Source of the DNA: JAHBNG01 sp039028975
Lineage (GTDB): Bacteria > Chloroflexota > Anaerolineae > Caldilineales > Caldilineaceae
Length of the DNA: 64,000 nt
Direction: 5' to 3'
Assembly (NCBI GenBank): GCA_039028975.1
Contig: JBCCHB010000042.1
Span: 1 to 64,000, forward strand
Part shown: in pieces, positions 1 through 8,386 of the stretch
Numbering within the stretch: the stretch's first letter is position 1
Layout of the letters: each line of letters begins with the position of its first letter
Notes under the pieces: model-generated
The model's input: the letters and a program-made list of their open reading frames with translations, nothing else
Database searches by the model: none
What the model was told of the DNA's origin: nothing
Position numbers and translations under genes: made by a program

Positions 1-141
1 GAGATGGTTATGCCAGGTGATAACATCAACATGAAGGTTGAGTTGATTTCACCGGTAGCTTTGGAGACTGGTAGTCGCTTCGCCATCCGCGAAGGGGGAC
101 GAACCGTTGGCGCTGGGGTTATTACTGAAATTTTGGAGTAA
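1..141 (+). CDS. tuf: Elongation factor Tu, C-terminal end (partial)
   Basis: The window opens inside this gene; 46 codons and a TAA stop remain. The reading MVMPGDNINMKVELI and the terminal segment FAIREGGRTVGAGVITEI are the standard end of domain 3 of EF-Tu, the GTPase that delivers aminoacyl-tRNA to the ribosome. Its place directly before rpsJ is the common str-S10 junction. A hairpin with a T-run follows 9 bp after the stop, so tuf transcription probably ends, at least partly, before rpsJ. Confidence 0.96.
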   Translation, partial: EMVMPGDNINMKVELISPVALETGSRFAIREGGRTVGAGVITEILE

Positions 142-149
142 CGGTTTTT

Positions 150-184
150 GAGGGAGGATCGGCTCTGATCTCCTCCCTCTTTTT
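150..184 (+). terminator. Rho-independent terminator after tuf
   Basis: GAGGGAGGA (150-158) pairs with TCCTCCCTC (171-179) around a 12-nt loop and is followed by TTTTT at 180-184. It lies between the tuf stop and rpsJ and should separate the str and S10 transcription units. Confidence 0.85.
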
Positions 185-236
185 CATTTCCCATATGACG
201 AATTATATGGTGTCCAGCATACATTGAGGGGCGTAG

Positions 237-545
237 ATGGCGAAGCAGCGGATTAGAATAAAACTTAAGGCATATGACCATCGTGTGCTGGATGCTTCTG
301 TAAAGCAGATCGTGGATGCAGCAGAACGCACCGGTGCTCAAGTTGTGGGTCCTGTGCCTTTGCCTACACGTATAGAAAAATTTACGGTAATGCGGGCTAC
401 TTTTATTGACAAAGATAGCCGAGAACAGTTTGAGGTTCGAACCCATAAGCGATTAATAGATGTGGTTGAACCAGGTAGTAAAACCATTGAGAATTTGACT
501 CGTTTGAATTTACCAGCAGGTGTGGATATTGAAATTAAGCTTTGA
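237..545 (+). CDS. rpsJ: 30S ribosomal protein S10 (uS10)
   Basis: A 102-residue protein, the usual length for S10. The head-domain protein motifs are clear: RIRIKLKAYDHRVLD at the start, PVPLPTRIEKFTV in the middle and THKRLIDVVEP near the end. In NusA/NusB antitermination S10 also acts as a NusB partner. GAGGGG lies 6 bp before the ATG. It is the first gene of the S10 cluster and sits after the tuf terminator, so a promoter should lie between 185 and 230; I could not define one. Confidence 0.97.
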   Translation: MAKQRIRIKLKAYDHRVLDASVKQIVDAAERTGAQVVGPVPLPTRIEKFTVMRATFIDKDSREQFEVRTHKRLIDVVEPGSKTIENLTRLNLPAGVDIEIKL

Positions 546-704
546 TGCGATCTATTATCCATAATTGCTAGACTTTCAATTGGTGTATTGAAGAACGATA
601 GTAATGGCTTAAACGAATTAAATATTGAACTAATTCAATGCAGGATGATGAGGCCTTGGCTCTTTTAAATTAAGAATGCCAACCGACAGTCCTGGGAGGT
701 TGAG

Positions 705-1337
705 ATGCGAGGCATATTAGGAAAAAAAGTTGGAATGACCCAGCTTTTCGATGAGAATGGCGCGGTCGTGCCTGTTACGGTCATCGAAGCTGGACCTTGT
801 TACGTAACCCAAATCAAAACAGCTGAAACCGATGGTTACAATGCCGTGCAAATTGGCTTTGATGAAGTCGTTGAGCGTAAGCTAACGAAAGGTCAACTTG
901 GTCATTTGCAGCAGGCTGGTGCGCCTCCCCTTCGTCGCCTGCGAGAATTGCGTTTAAATAGCGAACCAGGGCATTCCTTGGGTGATGTTCTTAAGGCAGA
1001 TGTTTTTTCTGAAGGCGATTTTGTCGATGTGAGTGGCATATCAAAGGGTAAGGGCTTTGCCGGTGTTGTTAAAAAGTATGGTTTCGGCGGTGGCCCCAAA
1101 ACACACGGTCAGTCTGATCGCCATCGTGCAACAGGTTCCCGTGGTGCAGGTACAACCCCAGGTCGCACGTTCCCCGGAGCAAAGGCCCCAGGACAGATGG
1201 GGAACCGAAAGGTTACAACTCAAAATTTGAAAGTTGCTTTGGTTGATCCAGAGAGAAATCTTCTGGCAGTCAGAGGTTCGGTTCCTGGTCCAAAGGGTGC
1301 GCTTATTCTTGTTACGGAAGCAGTAAAAAAGCGGTAG
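705..1337 (+). CDS. rplC: 50S ribosomal protein L3 (uL3)
   Basis: A 210-residue early-assembly protein of the large subunit, close to the usual length. It begins with RGILGKKVGMTQLFDE. The basic central loop ISKGKGFAGVVKKYGF and the stretch SRGAGTTPGRTFPGAKAPG are the L3 extension that reaches towards the peptidyl transferase centre. The ATG has GGGAGG 6 bp upstream. It is separated from rpsJ by about 160 bp and from rplD by an unusually long 490-bp spacer. Confidence 0.97.
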   Translation: MRGILGKKVGMTQLFDENGAVVPVTVIEAGPCYVTQIKTAETDGYNAVQIGFDEVVERKLTKGQLGHLQQAGAPPLRRLRELRLNSEPGHSLGDVLKADVFSEGDFVDVSGISKGKGFAGVVKKYGFGGGPKTHGQSDRHRATGSRGAGTTPGRTFPGAKAPGQMGNRKVTTQNLKVALVDPERNLLAVRGSVPGPKGALILVTEAVKKR

Positions 1338-1827
1338 ATTGCGTCGTTTCTCCCTCGCAATCGTTAAAAATCGTATACTACACCAATACTGATACAATTG
1401 ACATAGGCTAGGTTTGAAATATACCGTGCCTAGGGAATGATATGTTACCTGCTGTTTGGGTTATGTGTTCACACGTATTTGTGTCTGTGAAACCCATATT
1501 CCATTAGTTAGCTAGTGGAAAACATATCATTGGCTCTTCTAAATCGGTGACAAGTTATACCATCTGTACTTTGAGTAAAGAGGCCCTCCCGGCTTTAATT
1601 TGCCTCTGGTATGTCTGTGTCCAATATATGTTTATGTTAATTGTATCTAGTCGTGTGAACTTAATAGAATCAGTCGATCATGATGAGTTTGATTTTGTCA
1701 TATCGGATGGATAGAGCTGTCTTCCATATACGGGTGTGATGCTGTGGTCTACTGAGAATAACTAGGGCGGGATTCGGGTATGTTGCTGGATTCCTTTTAG
1801 ACGTCATAAGAATCTGGAGATTTGACG
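1338..1827 (+). other. Long spacer between rplC and rplD
   Basis: About 490 bp with no credible ORF, in a place where most bacteria have a few bases. It holds a palindromic segment at 1436-1531 and a second short inverted repeat, AGAGGC (1579-1584) with GCCTCT (1602-1607). No T-run follows either one, so I do not call terminators. CTGGAGA at 1814-1820 is the ribosome binding site of rplD. Confidence 0.7.
1436..1531. repeat. 96-bp imperfect palindrome in rplC-rplD spacer
   Basis: AATGATATGTT (1436-1446) is perfectly repeated in inverse as AACATATCATT (1521-1531). Inside it TGGGTT (1457-1462) pairs with AACCCA (1491-1496), and a further inner pair TTCACA/TGTGAA continues the fold. Size and structure resemble the small MITE-like elements elsewhere in this window, but the sequence is not one of those families. 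Confidence 0.6.
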
Positions 1828-2667
1828 ATGTTGGTTACAATGAAAGACCTTACCGGAAATCAGATTGGTGAAGTGAATTTAGATGATTCAGTATTCTCAG
1901 CTCCGGTAAATAAAACTTTAATGCATCAGGCACTTGTGCGACAGTTGGCCAATGCCAGATTGGGAACGCATAAGACCAAGGGACGAAGCGAAGTTCGCGG
2001 TGGTGGACGTAAACCTTGGCGTCAAAAAGGTACTGGAAGGGCAAGACAAGGGTCAACCCGTGCGCCAAACTGGGTTGGAGGTGGAACGGTCTTTGGGCCA
2101 CAACCTCGTAAGTATACTAAGTCGATGCCACGCAAGATGCGGCGTAGCGCCTTACGGAGTGCCTTAAGTGTAAAGGCTACCGCAGGTCAGATTGTCATTG
2201 TCGATAACCTGACTATGGAGACCCCAAAAACTAAACAAATGGTTCGCATTCTGAGTGCTTTGGATGTGGCACATGAAACTGTGCTGCTGGTTATGGCAGA
2301 ACGCGATATGGCTCTTGTTCGCAGCGCAAATAATTTACCTCAGGTAAAGACCTTAAATGCGGCTTATCTGAATATCCGTGATCTTCTTGGTTATGACACG
2401 GTGGTCGTTTCATCTGACGCAGTTGCTTATATTGAGGCTTGGCTTTCTGTGGATGGCTATACTGGGCATGATGAATTAATTGACGAACCTGAAGAAGCTT
2501 CCGATGTCACTGACACAATAGACAATGATTCAGAGGGTATTGAGGAGCCGGTGTCATCCATGGAAGATGGGGAGCCGTCAGATGAACCAGATGGTGAACC
2601 CAGCGCTGCAAAATCTGAAGACCATGAAGCTAGCAACGATAACTCCAGTACATCCGCCGAGGAGTAA
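1828..2667 (+). CDS. rplD: 50S ribosomal protein L4 (uL4) with acidic C-terminal tail
   Basis: A 279-residue protein counted from the ATG at 1828, which has CTGGAGA 7 bp upstream; an in-frame TTG at 1822 is less likely. Residues 1-210 are a normal L4, including the exit-tunnel loop GGGRKPWRQKGTGRARQGS. The last roughly 70 residues form an extra Asp/Glu/Ser-rich low-complexity tail, with pieces such as DELIDEPEEASDVTDT and GEPSDEPDGEPSAAKSE. Most bacterial L4 proteins stop near residue 205-210. The tail is probably disordered and surface-exposed. rplW starts 3 bp after the stop. Confidence 0.95.
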   Translation: MLVTMKDLTGNQIGEVNLDDSVFSAPVNKTLMHQALVRQLANARLGTHKTKGRSEVRGGGRKPWRQKGTGRARQGSTRAPNWVGGGTVFGPQPRKYTKSMPRKMRRSALRSALSVKATAGQIVIVDNLTMETPKTKQMVRILSALDVAHETVLLVMAERDMALVRSANNLPQVKTLNAAYLNIRDLLGYDTVVVSSDAVAYIEAWLSVDGYTGHDELIDEPEEASDVTDTIDNDSEGIEEPVSSMEDGEPSDEPDGEPSAAKSEDHEASNDNSSTSAEE

Positions 2668-2670
2668 ACT

Positions 2671-2961
2671 ATGCACATTTACGAAGTATTGAAACGACCC
2701 ATTCTTACTGAAAAGACCATGATCATGTCGGATAACGACAACAAATATACCTTTGAAGTAGATATGCGTGCCAATAAGCTGCTGGTTGCGCAAGCTATCG
2801 AAGAGACGTTTGGCGTTGCCGTACAGGGCGTCCGCCTAATGATTATGCCTGCCAAGACTCGTCGAACAAGACGGGGCGTTGGGATTCGTAAATCTAAATG
2901 GAAGAAGGCGATTGTTGATGTTGCACCCGGGGATACAATTCAGTTATTCGAAGGTGTATAG
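2671..2961 (+). CDS. rplW: 50S ribosomal protein L23 (uL23)
   Basis: A 96-residue protein of normal length. L23 lies at the exit of the nascent chain tunnel and docks trigger factor and SRP. Recognisable segments are EVLKRPILTEKTM, YTFEVDMRANK and the basic loop TRRTRRGVGIRKSKWKKA. It starts 3 bp after rplD, with GAGGAG inside the rplD end as its ribosome binding site, which implies tight translational coupling. Confidence 0.96.
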   Translation: MHIYEVLKRPILTEKTMIMSDNDNKYTFEVDMRANKLLVAQAIEETFGVAVQGVRLMIMPAKTRRTRRGVGIRKSKWKKAIVDVAPGDTIQLFEGV

Positions 2962-3091
2962 TTTGTGGTTTAAGCAGATAAAAAGTAGCTCTCCGATACT
3001 TGAAACATGACTGACAATTTAGAATTGATCATGATGATTTGACGCAAATTCTAAATTGTCGTCCGAAATATTGAGATTTTAGGAAACAGCC

Positions 3092-3925
3092 ATGCCTGTC
3101 AAAGTATATAATCCAACTTCGCCTGGACGACGCAATATGAGCGTTTCCACGTATGATGAAATTACTCGAACTAAGCCCGAACGTTCATTGCTTGCACCAT
3201 TACGAAAGCGGGGCGGGCGTAACAATCGCGGCGTCGTCACCGTTCGACATCGAGGTGGAGGCCACAAGCGTCGATACCGGATTATCGATTTCCGGCGAGA
3301 TAATTTTGGCGTAACTGGTAAAGTTTTGTCGATCGAGTATGATCCAAACCGTAGTGCTCGTATTGCCCTTCTTATGTTTTCAAATGGGGAAAAGCGCTAT
3401 ATTTTAGCCCCTGTTGGTCTTCAAGTTGGTGATGAATTAATGTCAGGACCCGATGCCGAAATTCGGCCAGGGAATGCACTGCCAATTCGCAGTATACCAT
3501 TAGGTACGCTGATTCATAATATTGAACTATATCCCGGCCGAGGTGGGCAACTGGTCCGTAGTGCTGGGAATTCGGCTCAGCTTATGGCCAAAGAAGGTAC
3601 AATGGCTCAAGTTCGTTTGCCGAGTGGCGAGGTGCGATACATTAGCATGGATTGCTTGGCTACCATTGGGCAGGTATCCAATCCTGATCACGGCAACTTG
3701 AATATAGGAAAGGCAGGGCGTAAGCGATGGTTGGGTAAGCGCCCATCTGTTCGTGGTGTAGCCATGGATCCTGCTTCTCATCCTCATGGTGGCGGTGAAG
3801 GGCGTTCGCCAATCGGTATGCCCGGCCCAAAGACCCCGTGGGGTAAACCAGCTTTGGGTAAGAAGACCCGACGAAATAAACGTACCGATAGATTCATTGT
3901 TCGGCGGGGGACCAAAAGAAAGTAA
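3092..3925 (+). CDS. rplB: 50S ribosomal protein L2 (uL2)
   Basis: A 277-residue protein, full length for L2, which supports subunit joining and the peptidyl transferase centre. It carries the RNA-binding signatures GVVTVRHRGGGHKRRYR near residues 45-60 and PHGGGEGRSPIGMPGPKTPW in the C-terminal part. GTTTGG... spacing to rplW is about 130 bp, looser than in most bacteria. The ATG at 3092 has AGGAAA upstream. Confidence 0.97.
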   Translation: MPVKVYNPTSPGRRNMSVSTYDEITRTKPERSLLAPLRKRGGRNNRGVVTVRHRGGGHKRRYRIIDFRRDNFGVTGKVLSIEYDPNRSARIALLMFSNGEKRYILAPVGLQVGDELMSGPDAEIRPGNALPIRSIPLGTLIHNIELYPGRGGQLVRSAGNSAQLMAKEGTMAQVRLPSGEVRYISMDCLATIGQVSNPDHGNLNIGKAGRKRWLGKRPSVRGVAMDPASHPHGGGEGRSPIGMPGPKTPWGKPALGKKTRRNKRTDRFIVRRGTKRK

Positions 3926-4050
3926 CTGCTCTAGGGTGCTGTGCCATATCCAGTATCGGGCTAAATTAGAAACGAAAAAATTTCTCATTACGGTCTATTG
4001 ATGACTCATCAAGCCGTTTATGTACGGAATCAGATATCGGAGGTGGACGG

Positions 4051-4332
4051 ATGTCTCGCTCAATGAAAAAGGGTCCTTTTGTGGATCTTAAATTGCTGAA
4101 AAAAGTTGAAAAGATGAACAGCGCTGGTGATCGCAAAGTCATACGGACATGGTCTCGTGCTTCTACAATTTTCCCCCAATTTGTTGGCCATACGATTGCC
4201 ATACATGATGGCCGCCGCCATATTCCGATTTATATCACCGAAAACATGGTTGGCCACAAATTGGGTGAGTTTGCGCCAACGCGCTCCTTCCGCGGGCATA
4301 TTCGATCAGAAAAAGGGTCGCGTTCCCGTTAA
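4051..4332 (+). CDS. rpsS: 30S ribosomal protein S19 (uS19)
   Basis: A 93-residue head protein of normal length that contacts the A-site finger and pairs with S13. It begins SRSMKKGPFVDLKLLKKV and contains HDGRRHIPIYITENMVGHK and the family's GEFAPTRSFRGH. The ribosome binding site CGGAGGTGG is strong. A 260-bp spacer follows before rplV. Confidence 0.97.
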   Translation: MSRSMKKGPFVDLKLLKKVEKMNSAGDRKVIRTWSRASTIFPQFVGHTIAIHDGRRHIPIYITENMVGHKLGEFAPTRSFRGHIRSEKGSRSR

Positions 4333-4592
4333 GTTTAAATAAGCGACTGTTCTTTTATAAACGCAGTTTTTGGAAAAGCTTTAATAGGTATTCTAAATTG
4401 TAGGTAGATGTTGATAGCTTACATGGAATAACCGAAAAGCTCTATGAGTGGCTGAGCGGTTGTAAACGTTGTGGGCAGGGAACTCAAACTCTACCTTTCA
4501 ATGGAGGTAGTTTGGGATTTCAAACGAACCCCAGACTTTTAAATGGTTCAGTCTTGTGGGCATGAGCTGATAACAATAGGCAGGAGAAGCGC
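4333..4592 (+). other. Spacer between rpsS and rplV with a hairpin
   Basis: A non-coding spacer of 260 bp. AAACTCTACC (4486-4495) can pair with GGTAGTTT (4506-4513) with one bulge and a short loop. No T-run follows, so a terminator is not supported. A short tRNA-like run near 4448 could not be folded into a tRNA. Confidence 0.5.
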
Positions 4593-4931
4593 ATGGACGT
4601 GCGAGCTGTTAGCAAATTCACTGGGATAAGTGCTCAGAAGACGCGCTTGGTGGTTAATGAAATGAGAGGTCGGCAGGCCCAAGAGGCAATGGATATTCTT
4701 CAATACATGCCTCAGTCGGCTGCCAAAATTGTTTACAAAACCGTCAAGAGTGCTCTTGCAAATGCAACAGAAAATTTTGGCTTAGATCCTGATGACATGT
4801 ATATTTCTGAAATTTATGCAGATGAAGCACCGCGTCGCCGTTGGCGTCGGTTTGGTGCTCGAGGTCGATTTAAGCCGTGGATTCGTCGTTCTTCCCATGT
4901 TACGGTTGTCTTAGAAGAACGTTTTGATTAG
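4593..4931 (+). CDS. rplV: 50S ribosomal protein L22 (uL22)
   Basis: A 112-residue protein of normal length. L22 lines the exit tunnel constriction. Family features include KFTGISAQKTRLVVNEMRG at the start and PRRRWRRFGARGRFKPWIRR, the conserved beta-hairpin region that in other bacteria carries macrolide-related changes. The ATG has GGAG at 4582-4585. It lies 42 bp before rpsC. Confidence 0.96.
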   Translation: MDVRAVSKFTGISAQKTRLVVNEMRGRQAQEAMDILQYMPQSAAKIVYKTVKSALANATENFGLDPDDMYISEIYADEAPRRRWRRFGARGRFKPWIRRSSHVTVVLEERFD

Positions 4932-4973
4932 ATTGGACGAACAATGTTGGTATTTTGAATAGGAGGAAATCAC

Positions 4974-5642
4974 TTGGGCCGAAAAGTACATCCGATAGGT
5001 TTTCGTTTAGGAATAATTAAAGAACATAAGAGTCGTTGGTTTGCTACGGGCCGAACTTATACCGAGCAACTTGGTGAAGATCGGTCAATCCGTAATCTTG
5101 TTCGGGGTGAATTGCCAAAGGCTGGGATTAGCAGTATTGAAATAGAACGTCAGCCTAATCAGGTTCATGTGATTATCGATACGGCGCGTCCTGGTGTCAT
5201 TATTGGCAAAAAGGGACAAAGCGTAAATCAGCTCCGTGTTTCACTGCAGAATTTAACGCAAAAGAAAATCAAAATTGATGTTCGTGAGATTACGAAGCCA
5301 GAACTAGATTCACGGCTTGTGGCTGAAAGCATTGCAGAGCAGCTAGAACGTCGAATTAGCTGGAAACGTGCAATGAAACAGGCCGTTGTTAAATCAATGC
5401 GTGCCGGTGCGCAAGGTATAATGATTGCTGTTTCTGGTCGATTGGGTGGCAGTGATATGGGGCGCGTAGATAAGGTTAGTGATGGCCGAATCCCTCGTCA
5501 TACATTGCGTGCTAATATTGATTATGGCACAGCTGAGGCCAATACGACGTTTGGCGTCACCGGTATTAAAGTTTGGATTTACCACGGTGAAATTCTGCCA
5601 GGTGAAGAGTTCCAAGATCGCTTGGCAGCAGAGGCGAATTAG
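4974..5642 (+). CDS. rpsC: 30S ribosomal protein S3 (uS3)
   Basis: A 222-residue protein that forms the mRNA entry site with S4 and S5. Translation starts at TTG 4974: AGGAGG at 4961-4966 is ideally spaced, and the protein then begins with the conserved GRKVHPIGFRLGIIKEH. The KH-domain GXXG loop is present as VIIGKKGQSVNQLR. The C-terminal GVTGIKVWIYHGEILPG is typical. Confidence 0.96.
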   Translation: MGRKVHPIGFRLGIIKEHKSRWFATGRTYTEQLGEDRSIRNLVRGELPKAGISSIEIERQPNQVHVIIDTARPGVIIGKKGQSVNQLRVSLQNLTQKKIKIDVREITKPELDSRLVAESIAEQLERRISWKRAMKQAVVKSMRAGAQGIMIAVSGRLGGSDMGRVDKVSDGRIPRHTLRANIDYGTAEANTTFGVTGIKVWIYHGEILPGEEFQDRLAAEAN

Positions 5643-5660
5643 AATCTGGAGAAGAGTACT

Positions 5661-6080
5661 ATGTTAATGCCAAAACGTTCGAAGTTTCGTAAACAGCAGC
5701 GTGGACGAAACAAGGGCTTAGCCCAAAGAGGAAATCAGATTGCCTTTGGTACCTACGGCTTGCAGACCTTAGACGGTCACTATATTACCAGTAGGCAGAT
5801 CGAATCAGCCCGCCGTGCCATTATGCGTTACATCCGTCGTGGCGGGAAGGTTTGGATTCGTATCTTTCCCGATAAGCCATATACTAAGCGTGCCGCCGAA
5901 ACTCGAATGGGTTCTGGTAAAGGCAACGTAGAGCATCATGTTGCCAAAGTTAAGCCTGGTCGTGTGCTTTTTGAAATGGCTGGTGTTCCGGAGGCCGATG
6001 CCCGTGAGGCCTTACGTTTGGCTTCTCATAAATTACCTTGCCGTACACAATTCGTCTCTCGTGACAGTGCTGGAGTGTAA
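5661..6080 (+). CDS. rplP: 50S ribosomal protein L16 (uL16)
   Basis: A 139-residue protein of normal length that helps to shape the tRNA A-site region of the 50S subunit. It begins MLMPKRSKFRKQQRGRNKG and contains the conserved RIFPDKPYTKRAAETRMGSG and a C-terminal ALRLASHKLP. The start at 5661 has CTGGAGAAG upstream. It is followed by 266 bp of AT-rich DNA without a gene before rpmC. Confidence 0.96.
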   Translation: MLMPKRSKFRKQQRGRNKGLAQRGNQIAFGTYGLQTLDGHYITSRQIESARRAIMRYIRRGGKVWIRIFPDKPYTKRAAETRMGSGKGNVEHHVAKVKPGRVLFEMAGVPEADAREALRLASHKLPCRTQFVSRDSAGV

Positions 6081-6346
6081 ATATTAAGGTTGGCTGATTG
6101 ATAAATTCCGAGATTTGTCATTCCTGATGCCTTCTCGAATTTTGTTATTTGGGAATCGGGTGTTGACGCCTGGGTTTTATTTGAAGCCTCGTTAGTAGTG
6201 CCAAGCTCCCTTTGTGCTTCAGGGTGATAAGTTACTCTTTGCTTTTCTGATATCCTCTCAAGGGATAGTTTGAGAAGGCCTTTATTAAAAGCTAATTAAT
6301 AAGTACGAATTGTGCAGGGCCATTACTTTAGTTATTGAGGTGAGTC

Positions 6347-6550
6347 GTGAATGCGAACGAATTACGTAGTAGAACAAATGCTGAGTTAGCGAATATATTA
6401 GACGATTCGTACCAAGAGCTCTTTAATTTGCGTTTTCAAAAGGCCAGCGGCCAGTTGAAGAATCCTGCCCGTGTTGGCCTGATTCGCCGCCAGATTGCTC
6501 GTGTTAAGACAATTCTACGTGAGCGCGAGTTTGCTCAACTAGCTGTCTAG
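6347..6550 (+). CDS. rpmC: 50S ribosomal protein L29 (uL29)
   Basis: A 67-residue helical hairpin protein near the tunnel exit. The GTG at 6347 fits the protein (MNANELRSRTNAELANIL) and has GAGGTGAG upstream. The family core LFNLRFQKASGQLKNPARV and the final RQIARVKTILRERE are present. The 266-bp spacer in front is odd because rplP-rpmC is normally nearly fused. rpsQ starts 14 bp downstream. Confidence 0.95.
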   Translation: MNANELRSRTNAELANILDDSYQELFNLRFQKASGQLKNPARVGLIRRQIARVKTILREREFAQLAV

Positions 6551-6564
6551 GGGGAATAAGCAAT

Positions 6565-6822
6565 ATGCGAGAACAGCGGAAAGCACTTATCGGTCGTGTA
6601 ACGAGTGATAAGATGGATAAGACAGTTGTTGTAACGATACAGCGGGTTACCCAACATCCGCTTTACGGGAAAATTGTAAAAGTTAACAAAAAGTATAAAG
6701 CGCACGATGAGAATAATGACGCGCAGGAAGGCGATGTTGTACGGATTCGTGAATGCCGACCGGTAAGCAAAGAGAAACGCTTCTTTGTGGAAGAGATCAT
6801 TGAGCGCCCTGAAATTGTTTAG
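6565..6822 (+). CDS. rpsQ: 30S ribosomal protein S17 (uS17)
   Basis: An 85-residue OB-fold protein binding 16S rRNA in the 5' domain. It carries the family pattern LIGRVTSDKMDKTVVV, HPLYGKIVKVNKKYKAHDE and GDVVRIRECRPVSKEKRF. It starts 14 bp after rpmC with GGGGG upstream. Confidence 0.96.
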   Translation: MREQRKALIGRVTSDKMDKTVVVTIQRVTQHPLYGKIVKVNKKYKAHDENNDAQEGDVVRIRECRPVSKEKRFFVEEIIERPEIV

Positions 6823-6878
6823 TAAATCTTATGAGTATTTAGTACAAAGATTTACACCCAGCTATCTAGAGGGATAAT

Positions 6879-7247
6879 ATGATTCAACAAGAAAGTAGAC
6901 TTAAAGTTGCGGATAATACCGGTGCCAAAGAGTTATTGACGATCCGTGTTAAAGGGGGAAGCGTTCGACGGTATGCGGGTGTGGGTGATCAGATTGTGGC
7001 AACAGTAAAATCAGCTTCCCCAGGCGGAAATGTAAAAAAAGGCGAAATTGTCAAAGCCGTTGTCGTACGCACTAAGCGAAAATTGCGCCGAGCTGATGGC
7101 AGCTATATTCGCTTTGACGAAAATGCAGCCGTAATTGTTGATGACAATCGTAGCCCACGTGGAACGCGTATTTTTGGACCAGTGGCCCGCGAGTTACGTG
7201 ATAGTGGATATATGCGTATTGTGTCACTTGCGCCAGAAGTCCTCTAA
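6879..7247 (+). CDS. rplN: 50S ribosomal protein L14 (uL14)
   Basis: A 122-residue protein, exactly the common length. It takes part in bridges to the 30S subunit and is the RsfS docking site in other bacteria. It begins MIQQESRLKVADNTGAKEL and ends with IFGPVARELRDSGYMRIVSL. The ribosome binding site is AGAGGG before the ATG. It lies 20 bp before rplX. Confidence 0.97.
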   Translation: MIQQESRLKVADNTGAKELLTIRVKGGSVRRYAGVGDQIVATVKSASPGGNVKKGEIVKAVVVRTKRKLRRADGSYIRFDENAAVIVDDNRSPRGTRIFGPVARELRDSGYMRIVSLAPEVL

Positions 7248-7267
7248 ATGATCTGGGGAAGAATTGC

Positions 7268-7627
7268 ATGAAGGTAAAAATAGTAAAGGGTGACCAGGTA
7301 GAAGTTATTTCAGGCGAAGATAGCGGGATTCAAGGCGAAGTACAGCAAGTAATCCGCAAACGAAACCCTGATGGATCTTATGATCCCAATCGCGTCTATG
7401 TACTTGTCGCCGGGGTGAACATGGTCACCAAGCATCAACGTAGGACGGGACGTGTAAGCACCCAAACCGGTATTATTGAACGAGAAGCGCCTATACACAT
7501 TAGCAATGTTGCGTTGGTTGGTTCAAATGGTGGTCCAACCCGTGTGGGGTACGAAGTGGCCTCCAACGGTGAAAAGACACGTATTGATCGTCAAAACGGT
7601 CAACCGTTGCCTAAGCCAGGCGAGTAG
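7268..7627 (+). CDS. rplX: 50S ribosomal protein L24 (uL24)
   Basis: A 119-residue KOW-domain protein that nucleates 50S assembly. The KOW motif is KIVKGDQVEVISGEDSGIQG, followed by VYVLVAGVNMVTKHQR and the typical IIEREAPIHISNVAL. The length is slightly above the shortest forms. It is followed by a 173-bp spacer with a degenerate MITE-like repeat, rather than the usual immediate rplE. Confidence 0.95.
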   Translation: MKVKIVKGDQVEVISGEDSGIQGEVQQVIRKRNPDGSYDPNRVYVLVAGVNMVTKHQRRTGRVSTQTGIIEREAPIHISNVALVGSNGGPTRVGYEVASNGEKTRIDRQNGQPLPKPGE

Positions 7628-7647
7628 AGGTAATGCCACTAGCCTGC

Positions 7648-7780
7648 ATAGATGGCCAGATAGGCTAATGTTTCCGTGTAGACGGAACTTGCTCTCATGA
7701 AAGTGGGGATACGCTCTATTTTCTGGACACTTTGGGCTAAACTGGACAAAAGTCGGGAGAAAATTTTACCGACGGACTAT
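7648..7780 (+). repeat. Degenerate copy of repeat family 1 (MITE-like)
   Basis: The 5' edge CATAGATGGCCAGA (7648-7661) matches the left end of family 1 elements. The 3' part AAGTCGGGAGAAAATTTT and CGACGGACTATGA match their right end (compare the copy at 41423-41513). The middle is diverged and longer. It fills most of the rplX-rplE spacer. Confidence 0.6.
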
Positions 7781-7800
7781 GACAGGATAAAGGGTTTAAA

Positions 7801-8373
7801 ATGAGCGAAAATAATTCAACCCCCCGACCAACACCGCGTTTAAAAGCGCAATATATGGAAGAATTTGTCCCTGCAATGGTGAAGGAGTTTAATTACAAGA
7901 ACGTCATGCAGGTTCCTAAGATCGAAAAGATTTCGGTTAATATCGGTTTGGGGGAGGCGTTAACCAATAGCAAGGCTATTGAATCTGCTACAACTGATAT
8001 GATGATCATGACAGGGCAGAAACCAGTTGTGACTCGTGCTCGCAAGGCTATTGCAACATACAAACTTCGTGAAGGCATGCCCATCGGTATCATGGTTACG
8101 CTTAGGAGTAACCGAATGTGGGATTTTCTTGATCGTTTGATTAATGTTGTTTTACCTAGGCAGCGAGATTTTCAAGGAATTTCGCCTGATTCTTTCGATG
8201 GACGTGGTAACTATAGTATCGGCCTGCGAGAACAATTGGTTTTTCCTGAGATAGATTATGACAATATTGATAAAATTCGCGGGCTAGAAATAACAATTGT
8301 AACAAGTGCACAAACGGACGAAGAATCGAGAAGGTTACTATCTTTGATGAGTATGCCCTTCAAGCGCTCTTGA
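7801..8373 (+). CDS. rplE: 50S ribosomal protein L5 (uL5)
   Basis: A 190-residue protein that binds 5S rRNA and contacts P-site tRNA. Conserved segments are NVMQVPKIEKISVNIGLG, TGQKPVVTRARKAIATYKLR and GRGNYSIGLREQLVFPEI. A short Pro/Thr-rich N terminus (SENNSTPRPTPRLK) makes it slightly longer than the typical 179-185 residues. It precedes rpsN by 13 bp. Confidence 0.96.
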   Translation: MSENNSTPRPTPRLKAQYMEEFVPAMVKEFNYKNVMQVPKIEKISVNIGLGEALTNSKAIESATTDMMIMTGQKPVVTRARKAIATYKLREGMPIGIMVTLRSNRMWDFLDRLINVVLPRQRDFQGISPDSFDGRGNYSIGLREQLVFPEIDYDNIDKIRGLEITIVTSAQTDEESRRLLSLMSMPFKRS

Positions 8374-8386
8374 CTTAGGAGGTAAT

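Noticed and set aside
4445..4540. tRNA-like run GTGGCTGAGCGGTTGTAAAC in the rpsS-rplV spacer
   Set aside because: It resembles the D-arm of serine or leucine tRNAs, but no acceptor stem, anticodon arm or T-loop consensus can be paired around it.
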